Shown here one piece after another: positions 13,680 to 18,403 of a stretch of 18,403 bases of DNA. Source of the stretch: an uncultured Lachnospiraceae bacterium. Its GTDB lineage: Bacteria > Bacillota > Clostridia > Lachnospirales > Lachnospiraceae. Under the pieces are notes generated by a model. It was not told the origin of the DNA, ran no database searches, and saw only the letters and a list, made by a program, of their open reading frames with translations. Positions within the stretch are counted from its first letter, which is position 1. Each line of letters begins with the position of its first letter. The stretch spans positions 1-18,403 of the forward strand of contig CANQYH010000026.1 in the NCBI GenBank assembly GCA_947628025.1. Direction: 5' to 3'. The translations under genes and the position numbers were made by a program.

Positions 13680-14222
13680 TTATTTCTTACCGGTCTTACC
13701 AACTTTGCGTCTGATCACTTCATCGGCATACTTGATGCCCTTGCCCTTATACGGCTCAGGTCTTCTCTTGTCTCTGATTTCAGCGGCATATTGGCCTACT
13801 TTCTCTTTGTCAATGCCTTTGACCGTGATTTTGTTCTGTCCGTCCAGTACCGTCTCGACGCCTTCCGGATCGATCATCTCTACCGGATGGGAATAACCCA
13901 GGGTCAGGGTCAGCTTGTTGCCCTGCTTGGCAGCCCTGTAACCAACGCCGTTGATCTCCAGCGCTTTCTCATAACCATGGGTAACGCCGATCACCATGTT
14001 GTTGATCAATGTTCTCGTCAGGCCGTGAAGAGATTTGATCCTCTTCAGATCGTTGGGCCTGCTCACTATGATATGACCATCTTTCTCTTCGATCGTCATC
14101 TCAGCCGGAAGCACTCTCTCCAGAGTTCCTTTCGGGCCTTTTACAGTCACTTTATTATTTTCTGCGATCGTGACAGTAACGCCTGTCGGGATCGCGATGG
14201 GCATTCTTCCTATACGTGACAT
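13680..14222 (-). CDS. rplF: Large ribosomal subunit protein L6
   Basis: L6 lies near the factor-binding site of the 50S subunit. The 180-residue product has the two repeated L6 domains and starts MSRIGRMPIAIPTGVTV. The family signature PEPYKGKGIKY is at about 155-165, followed by a basic tail. The ATG at 14222 has AAGGAGG just upstream. It follows rpsH after a 131-base spacer, the widest in this part of the operon. Confidence 0.97.
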   Translation of the reverse strand: MSRIGRMPIAIPTGVTVTIAENNKVTVKGPKGTLERVLPAEMTIEEKDGHIIVSRPNDLKRIKSLHGLTRTLINNMVIGVTHGYEKALEINGVGYRAAKQGNKLTLTLGYSHPVEMIDPEGVETVLDGQNKITVKGIDKEKVGQYAAEIRDKRRPEPYKGKGIKYADEVIRRKVGKTGKK

Positions 14223-14353
14223 GCCTGCTCCTCCTTAAATTTTCGGAAAAGACGCGGAGTCCTTTCTGTTTTCAGATTAAGATTAAATATTATGATGTTC
14301 CTCTCCCTGCGGCCGCTCCGGCGGGGACCCTCCCGCTGCGCCTCATAGGGACG
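14223..14353 (-). other. rpsH-rplF spacer with a GC-rich block and no gene
   Basis: The spacer has an uneven composition. About 40 bases next to rpsH (14301-14340) are strongly GC-rich and can fold locally (GCGGG at 14321-14325 with CCCGC at 14332-14336). About 60 bases before rplF are AT-rich. I see no open frame with a ribosome binding site, no convincing promoter and no T tract for a terminator. It may simply be leader or linker sequence. Confidence 0.4.
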
Positions 14354-14755
14354 TTACCAGATAAACGCCAGCACTTCTCCGCCCACGCCCAGAGCACGCG
14401 CCTGCTTATCGGTCACCACGCCCTGATTGGTGGAAATGATCGCGATACCAAGGCCGCCCAGCACTCTCGGCAGTTCTTCCTTGCTCGCGTATACACGCAG
14501 ACCGGGTTTGGAGATCCGCTTCAGTCCGGAAATGATCTTCTCATTCTTGTCGGCGCCATACTTCAGAGTCATGCGAATGGTCTTGAAGCTGCCTTCATCT
14601 ATCAGGTCATATTTCTTAATGTAGCCCTCGTTCACCAGGATGTCGGCAATCGCCAGCTTCATCTTGGAAGACGGAACATCCACCGTATCATGTTTCGCAG
14701 TATTTGCATTACGGATTCTCGTAAGCATATCTGCAATCGGATCGCTCATTGTCAT
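14354..14755 (-). CDS. rpsH: Small ribosomal subunit protein S8
   Basis: S8 binds the central domain of 16S rRNA and is the translational repressor of the spc operon in E. coli; whether that holds here is not visible. The 133-residue product reads MTMSDPIADMLTRIRNANTA and ends with the family C-terminus GVVTDKQARALGVGGEVLAF. The ATG at 14755 has GGGAGGAA eight bases upstream. The second methionine (residue 3) would be too far from it. It lies 15 bases after rpsN. Confidence 0.97.
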   Translation of the reverse strand: MTMSDPIADMLTRIRNANTAKHDTVDVPSSKMKLAIADILVNEGYIKKYDLIDEGSFKTIRMTLKYGADKNEKIISGLKRISKPGLRVYASKEELPRVLGGLGIAIISTNQGVVTDKQARALGVGGEVLAFIW

Positions 14756-14770
14756 GATCTATTCCTCCCT

Positions 14771-14956
14771 TTACCAGCTTGCTTTCTTAACGCCGGGAAT
14801 CTGTCCCTTATATGCCAACTCACGGAAGCAGATACGGCAGACGCCGTACTTTCTCAAATATGCATGCGGACGGCCGCAGATACGGCAGCGGGTGTACTCC
14901 CTGGTGGAGAACTTCGCCGGACGCTGCTGCCTGATCTTCATAGAAGTTTTTGCCAT
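14771..14956 (-). CDS. rpsN: Small ribosomal subunit protein S14, type Z (zinc-binding)
   Basis: S14 is a 30S head protein. The 61-residue product is the short zinc-binding form, sometimes called rpsZ. It starts MAKTSMKIRQQRPAKF, has C24-x2-C27 and C40-x2-C43 as zinc ligands (CRICGRP, CRICFRE) and ends GVKKASW. The longer, zinc-free S14 would be about 89-100 residues. It sits between rplE and rpsH in the usual order, with a GGAGGG site upstream. Confidence 0.97.
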   Translation of the reverse strand: MAKTSMKIRQQRPAKFSTREYTRCRICGRPHAYLRKYGVCRICFRELAYKGQIPGVKKASW

Positions 14957-14972
14957 GGAATTTCCCTCCTAA

Positions 14973-15512
14973 TTATTTTTGAAACGGCATATTGAACAAC
15001 GTCAACAGTTCACGGGCTTCCTCATCCGTCTTCGCAGTGGTCACGAAGATGATATCCATACCTCTCACCTTATCGACCTTATCATACTCGATCTCAGGGA
15101 AGATCAGCTGCTCCTTGATGCCCAGTGCGTAGTTGCCTCTGCCGTCAAACGCGTTAGGATTCACTCCGCGGAAGTCTCTGACCCGCGGAAGCGCCAGGTT
15201 GATCAGACGGTCCGCAAACTCATACATCTTCTCGCCGCGCAGCGTTACCTTGCAGCCGATGGGCATACCCTCTCTGATCTTGAAGTTGGCGACGGATTTT
15301 TTCGCTTTGGTAATGATGGCTTTCTGGCCCGTGATGAGTTCCAGGTCCCTGACTGCGGAATCCAGGATCTTCACGTTCTCTTTCGCCTCGCCGACGCCGA
15401 TATTGATCACGATCTTATCGAGCTTCGGAACTTCCATGATATTTTTGTAGCCGAACTTTTTGGTCAGGGCGGCTATCATCTCGTTCTGATACTGTTCTTT
15501 TAATCTGGACAC
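14973..15512 (-). CDS. rplE: Large ribosomal subunit protein L5
   Basis: L5 binds 5S rRNA and contacts P-site tRNA. With the start at GTG 15512 the product has 179 residues, the usual bacterial length, beginning (f)MSRLKEQYQNEM. Core motifs are KLDKIVINIGVGEA, GQKAIITKAKKSVANFKIRE, GMPIGCKVTLRG and DFRGVNPNAFDGRGNY. A longer reading from an ATG at 15542 is rejected: it begins inside rplX and would translate the AGGAGGAA ribosome binding site that sits about nine bases before the GTG. The gene follows rplX by 22 bases. Confidence 0.96.
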   Translation of the reverse strand: MSRLKEQYQNEMIAALTKKFGYKNIMEVPKLDKIVINIGVGEAKENVKILDSAVRDLELITGQKAIITKAKKSVANFKIREGMPIGCKVTLRGEKMYEFADRLINLALPRVRDFRGVNPNAFDGRGNYALGIKEQLIFPEIEYDKVDKVRGMDIIFVTTAKTDEEARELLTLFNMPFQK

Positions 15513-15534
15513 GATCTTATTCCTCCTCTCCCAA

Positions 15535-15840
15535 TCAGTCAATCACTTTACCGGTCGTCTTCGCTACGCGGACTTTTTTGCCGTTCTCGACCTTGAAACC
15601 GACTCTGGTGGGCTTGCCGTCGACAACCAGCATCACATTGGAGATATCCAGAGCAGCCTCTTTATTCACAATGCCGCCGTTGGGGTTGCCGGGACCGGGT
15701 TTGGAATGCTTGGTCACCATATTGCATCCTTCTACCACTACCTTTCCGGTCTTCGTGTCTACATGAAGCACTTTGCCGGTCTTGTCCTTATCTTTTCCTG
15801 TAATAATCTTTACCAGGTCATTTTTCTTGATTTTATGCAC
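15535..15840 (-). CDS. rplX: Large ribosomal subunit protein L24
   Basis: L24 is an early 50S assembly protein with a KOW motif. The 101-residue product starts (f)MHKIKKNDLVKIITGKDKDK, with the KOW region at about residues 7-33. The motif HSKPGPGNPNGGIVNKE follows, and the gene ends AKTTGKVID. The start is GTG at 15840, eight bases after GGGAGG. A GTG nine bases upstream overlaps that site and is rejected. It lies 13 bases after rplN. Confidence 0.96.
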   Translation of the reverse strand: MHKIKKNDLVKIITGKDKDKTGKVLHVDTKTGKVVVEGCNMVTKHSKPGPGNPNGGIVNKEAALDISNVMLVVDGKPTRVGFKVENGKKVRVAKTTGKVID

Positions 15841-15853
15841 GGTCTGCACCTCC

Positions 15854-16222
15854 CTACAGTACTTCCGGGGCCAGAGACGCGATCTTCATGAACTGTTTGT
15901 CTCTCAGTTCCCTGGCTACCGGCCCAAAGATACGGGTCCCTCTCGGGGTCTTGTCATCCTTGATGATGACGGCTGCGTTCTCGTCAAACCGGATGTAGGA
16001 ACCGTCCTTACGGCGAATGCTCTTCACGGTACGCACTACGACAGCTTTCACTACATCACCTTTCTTGACAACACCTCCTGGTGTTGCATCTTTGACTGTG
16101 GCAATGATGATATCGCCAACACTCGCATATCTTCTCACTGAGCCGCCCATAACGCGGATGCAAAGCAGTTCTTTCGCACCGGTGTTGTCGGCAACTTTCA
16201 GTCTGGTTTCCTGCTGAATCAT
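15854..16222 (-). CDS. rplN: Large ribosomal subunit protein L14
   Basis: L14 is a conserved 50S protein at the subunit interface. The 122-residue product matches the family closely: MIQQETRLKVADNTGAKELL, CIRVMGGSVRRYASVGDIII, VRRKDG-like SIRRKDGSYIRFDENAAVII and C-terminal GTRIFGPVARELRDKQFMKI. The length is standard. The ATG has AAGGAG eight bases upstream. It is the first gene of the classical spc operon, but only 19 bases from rpsQ and with no visible promoter, so it is probably continuous with the S10 operon. Confidence 0.97.
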   Translation of the reverse strand: MIQQETRLKVADNTGAKELLCIRVMGGSVRRYASVGDIIIATVKDATPGGVVKKGDVVKAVVVRTVKSIRRKDGSYIRFDENAAVIIKDDKTPRGTRIFGPVARELRDKQFMKIASLAPEVL

Positions 16223-16241
16223 AGCTCAAACTCCTTCCCGC

Positions 16242-16496
16242 TTATCTCGCCTTTTCGATGATCTCCACCAGTCTCCATCTCTTATCCTTGGACAGGGGCC
16301 GGGTCTCCATCACCTTAACAGTATCGCCGATGCCGCACTCGTTTTTCTCATCATGGGCTTTCAGCTTGTAGGTTCTCTTTACGATCTTGCCATATAAAGG
16401 ATGTTTTACGTGATCTTCGATCGCTACGACGATGGTCTTATCCATCTTGTCGCTTACGACTTTACCGGTACGGGTCTTTCTTAAATTTCTCTCCAC
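16242..16496 (-). CDS. rpsQ: Small ribosomal subunit protein S17
   Basis: S17 is a primary 16S rRNA-binding protein with an OB fold. With a GTG start at 16496 the product is 84 residues, (f)MERNLRKTRTGKVVSDKMDK, followed by TIVVAIEDHVKHPLYGKIV and ETRPLSKDKRWRLVEIIEK. The longer frame begins at a TTG (16505) that directly abuts GAGAGGAG, too close to serve. The GTG is about nine bases from the same site and matches the family N-terminus. Five bases separate it from the rpmC stop, and the ribosome binding site overlaps the end of rpmC. Confidence 0.95.
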   Translation of the reverse strand: MERNLRKTRTGKVVSDKMDKTIVVAIEDHVKHPLYGKIVKRTYKLKAHDEKNECGIGDTVKVMETRPLSKDKRWRLVEIIEKAR

Positions 16497-16501
16497 GATT
16501 T

Positions 16502-16705
16502 TCAACTCCTCTCTTTCTGAGTAATAACAGTCTGAATCCTGGCAATGTTCTTGCGAACCTCCTTGATCCTGCTGGTGTTATCCAACTGGTTGGTCGCGTT
16601 CTGGAATCGTAAGTTGAACAGTTCCTTCTTGGCGGATACCAACTCCTCATTCAGCTCTGCAACGGTCTTCCCGTTTAATTCCTGTACATATTTACTCGTC
16701 TTCAC
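16502..16705 (-). CDS. rpmC: Large ribosomal subunit protein L29
   Basis: L29 is a small helical 50S protein at the tunnel exit, where it helps form the docking site for targeting factors. The 67-residue product reads MKTSKYVQELNGKTVAELNE and contains ELFNLRFQNATNQLDNTSRI, the family core. Translation starts at GTG 16705. The ribosome binding site is weak (GGCGGTGA about seven bases upstream) and lies in the end of rplP, two bases away, so coupling to rplP translation is likely. Confidence 0.96.
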   Translation of the reverse strand: MKTSKYVQELNGKTVAELNEELVSAKKELFNLRFQNATNQLDNTSRIKEVRKNIARIQTVITQKERS

Positions 16706-16707
16706 TG

Positions 16708-17133
16708 TTATTCACCGCCTTCTAAATCTGCCTTCGAGGCAATCTTACATTTGCAGGGCAACTTGTGCATGGCAAGACGAAGCGCCTCGCGGGCAGTTGT
16801 ATCGTCGACGCCAGAGATCTCAAACAGCACACGGCCGGGTTTAACGACGGCTACCCAGTACTCCAGGGCGCCTTTACCGGAACCCATTCGGGTCTCAGCG
16901 GGCTTTGCGGTGACCGGCTTATCCGGGAAGATCTTGATCCAAACTTTACCGCCACGCTTGATATAACGGGTCATGGCGACACGGGCCGCCTCGATCTGAT
17001 TCGACTTGATCCAGCAGGGCTCCATCGCGATCAGGCCGTACTCGCCGCTGGAAATGGTATTGCCCCTCAGGGTCTTTCCTGCCATGCTTCCGCGGAACTG
17101 TTTACGGCGCTTTACTCTTTTCGGCATTAACAT
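16708..17133 (-). CDS. rplP: Large ribosomal subunit protein L16
   Basis: L16 sits near the A site and peptidyl transferase centre of the 50S subunit. The 141-residue product starts MLMPKRVKRRKQFRGSMAGK and has RVAMTRYIKRGGKVWIKIFP, PAETRMGSGKGALEYWVAVV and C-terminal RLAMHKLPCKCKI. The length is normal. The ATG at 17133 overlaps the rpsC TAA by one base (TAATG), with GGGAG upstream, so the pair is translationally coupled. Confidence 0.97.
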   Translation of the reverse strand: MLMPKRVKRRKQFRGSMAGKTLRGNTISSGEYGLIAMEPCWIKSNQIEAARVAMTRYIKRGGKVWIKIFPDKPVTAKPAETRMGSGKGALEYWVAVVKPGRVLFEISGVDDTTAREALRLAMHKLPCKCKIASKADLEGGE

Positions 17134-17789
17134 TATCTATCGCTCCCTTCCTTGTTTCCCTTAGTAGGAAGTACTTCGCCTTTGTAGATCCAAACCTTAA
17201 CGCCGATCTTGCCGTAGGTGGTATCTGCCTCAGCGAATCCATAGTCAATATCAGCTCTCAGTGTCTGCAGCGGGATCGTGCCCTCGCTGTAGAACTCGGT
17301 ACGGCACATATCGGCGCCGCCCAGACGTCCCGAGCAGGCGGTCTTGATGCCCTTAACGCCGGCTTTCATGGAACGGCTCATGGTGTTCTTCATAGCGCGG
17401 CGGAACGACACACGGCCCTCCAGCTGCTGCGCAATGTTCTCCGCCACCAGCTGTGCGTCGCGGTCCGGTCTCTTGATCTCCTTGATGTCCACGAACAGCT
17501 TCTTCGGAGTCAGTTTCTGAACTTCCGCTTTCAGCTTCTCGATCTCAGCGCCGCCCTTGCCGATAACAACGCCGGGCTTCGCGGTGTAGATGATCACCTT
17601 TACGCGGTCGGACGCTCTCTCGATCTCGATCTTGGAGACGCCGGAATTATACAGTTTCTTCTTCAGAAACGTTCTGATCTTGTGATCCTCGATCAGGTTA
17701 TCTGCAAAATCGCCCTCGGCATACCATCTGGAATCCCAGTCCTTGATAACGCCGACCCTTAAACCATGCGGATTAACTTTCTGTCCCAT
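17133..17789 (-). CDS. rpsC: Small ribosomal subunit protein S3
   Basis: S3 lines the mRNA entry channel of the 30S subunit and has helicase activity there. The 218-residue product starts MGQKVNPHGLRVGVIKDWDS. Its type-II KH domain has the GKGG loop at 77-80 (VVIGKGGAEIEKL), and the C-terminal domain includes RRAMKNTMSRSMKAGVKGIK and SGRLGGADMCRTEFYSEGTI. The ATG has GGAGG just upstream, partly overlapping the rplV stop, nine bases away. Confidence 0.98.
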   Translation of the reverse strand: MGQKVNPHGLRVGVIKDWDSRWYAEGDFADNLIEDHKIRTFLKKKLYNSGVSKIEIERASDRVKVIIYTAKPGVVIGKGGAEIEKLKAEVQKLTPKKLFVDIKEIKRPDRDAQLVAENIAQQLEGRVSFRRAMKNTMSRSMKAGVKGIKTACSGRLGGADMCRTEFYSEGTIPLQTLRADIDYGFAEADTTYGKIGVKVWIYKGEVLPTKGNKEGSDR

Positions 17790-17798
17790 ATTTGCCTC

Positions 17799-18185
17799 CT
17801 ATCTCTCATTCAGCACAACGGTGATATGGCTCATCCTCTTCTCGATCCGATAAGCCCTGCCCTGTGCCCTGGGTTTAATTCTCTTCATAATCGGTCCTTT
17901 ATTGGCGTAGCACTCCTCCACATAAAGGTTCTCCCTGCTCATGCCGTTGTTGTTCTCAGCGTTTGCGATCGCCGATTCCAGCAGCTTTTTGATCAGTGAA
18001 GAGGCGTATCTGGGACTGTATGTCAAAATACCAAGCGCGGTCTGTACGTCCTTGCCTCTGATGGCGTCTAATACGAAGCACGCTTTCTGAACGGACACCC
18101 TGGCGTAAGACAGCTTCGCCGACGGCCTGGTATCTTTCTGAGCGTTTCTCTCTCTCTTAATCTGACTTCTATGTCCTTTAGCCAT
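17799..18185 (-). CDS. rplV: Large ribosomal subunit protein L22
   Basis: L22 lines the peptide exit tunnel with a beta hairpin and is a known site of macrolide resistance changes. The 128-residue product has an N-terminal extension of about 15 basic residues (MAKGHRSQIKRERNAQK), then SYARVSVQKACFVLDAIRGK, LLESAIANAENNNGMSRENL and the hairpin/C-terminal RIKPRAQGRAYRIEKRMSHI. E. coli L22 is 110 residues. The ATG at 18185 has a perfect AAAGGAGGT about nine bases upstream. It follows rpsS by 29 bases. Confidence 0.97.
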   Translation of the reverse strand: MAKGHRSQIKRERNAQKDTRPSAKLSYARVSVQKACFVLDAIRGKDVQTALGILTYSPRYASSLIKKLLESAIANAENNNGMSRENLYVEECYANKGPIMKRIKPRAQGRAYRIEKRMSHITVVLNER

Positions 18186-18214
18186 TTGCTGTAACCTCCT
18201 TTCAATCCTGCCGA

Positions 18215-18403
18215 TTAGCGCTTGGCCGTTTTCTTCTCGTCCTTGCCGTGGCCTCTGTAGGTCCTGGTAACGACGAACTCGCCAAGCTTATGGCCTACCA
18301 TATCCTCGGTCACATAGACCGGAACATGCTTTCTGCCGTCATGAACTGCGATTGTATGACCAACCATCTGCGGGAAGATCGTGGAGCGGCGGGACCAGGT
18401 CTT
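18215..18403 (-). CDS. rpsS: Small ribosomal subunit protein S19 (N-terminus cut by window edge)
   Basis: S19 is a 30S head protein that binds 16S rRNA together with S13. The visible 62 residues read KTWSRRSTIFPQMVGHTIAV and HDGRKHVPVYVTEDMVGHKL, with GEFVVTRTYRGHGKDEKK near the end and a TAA stop at 18217-18215. Full S19 is about 92-93 residues, so roughly 30 N-terminal residues lie beyond base 18403. Its position before rplV fits the S10 operon order. Confidence 0.97.
   Translation of the reverse strand, partial: KTWSRRSTIFPQMVGHTIAVHDGRKHVPVYVTEDMVGHKLGEFVVTRTYRGHGKDEKKTAKR

Overview
The window looks like a chromosomal segment from a Bacillota bacterium, most likely class Clostridia and probably a Lachnospiraceae-like lineage. 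Every gene lies on the minus strand, so transcription runs from high to low coordinates. The assignment rests on four things. The S10-spc-alpha ribosomal gene order continues into ecfA1-ecfA2-ecfT-truA. Shine-Dalgarno sites are strong (AGGAGG) before almost every gene. S14 is the short zinc type, and L17 carries a long insertion. A protein with choline/glucan-binding-type repeats is present. Base composition looks moderately GC-rich for Clostridia. This is inference from gene content and protein character, without a database search.

Region 1 (18403 down to 5514) is the distal S10 operon plus the complete spc and alpha operons: rpsS (partial), rplV, rpsC, rplP, rpmC, rpsQ, rplN, rplX, rplE, rpsN (type Z), rpsH, rplF, rplR, rpsE, rpmD, rplO, secY, adk, map, infA, rpmJ, rpsM, rpsK, rpsD, rpoA and rplQ. 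Most spacers are under 35 bases. Longer ones follow rpsH, secY, infA, rpsM and rpoA. The 154-base infA-rpmJ spacer holds a good internal promoter. A strong intrinsic terminator follows rplQ. The products are ribosome parts, the Sec translocon channel, adenylate kinase, N-terminal methionine processing, IF-1 and the RNA polymerase alpha subunit.

Region 2 (5407 down to 3763) is a self-contained single-gene unit with its own near-consensus promoter, a secreted protein ending in cell-wall-binding repeats, and its own intrinsic terminator. It sits between two blocks that are usually close neighbours in Bacillota.

Region 3 (3728 down to 1) is the energizing module of an ECF vitamin/metal transporter (ecfA1, ecfA2, ecfT) followed by truA, cut by the window edge. 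It has its own promoter and an 80-90 base leader with a possible pseudoknot. Between ecfT and truA, 373 bases hold a frameshifted, truncated remnant of a histidine phosphatase gene.

Most of the window is a conserved housekeeping locus. I see no CRISPR array, rRNA, tRNA, insertion sequence, phage gene or recognisable new multi-gene system. The points worth a second look are the wall-binding gene in the ribosomal/ECF junction, the phosphatase remnant, the L17 insertion, the ecfA1 leader and the rpmJ promoter with its inverted repeat.
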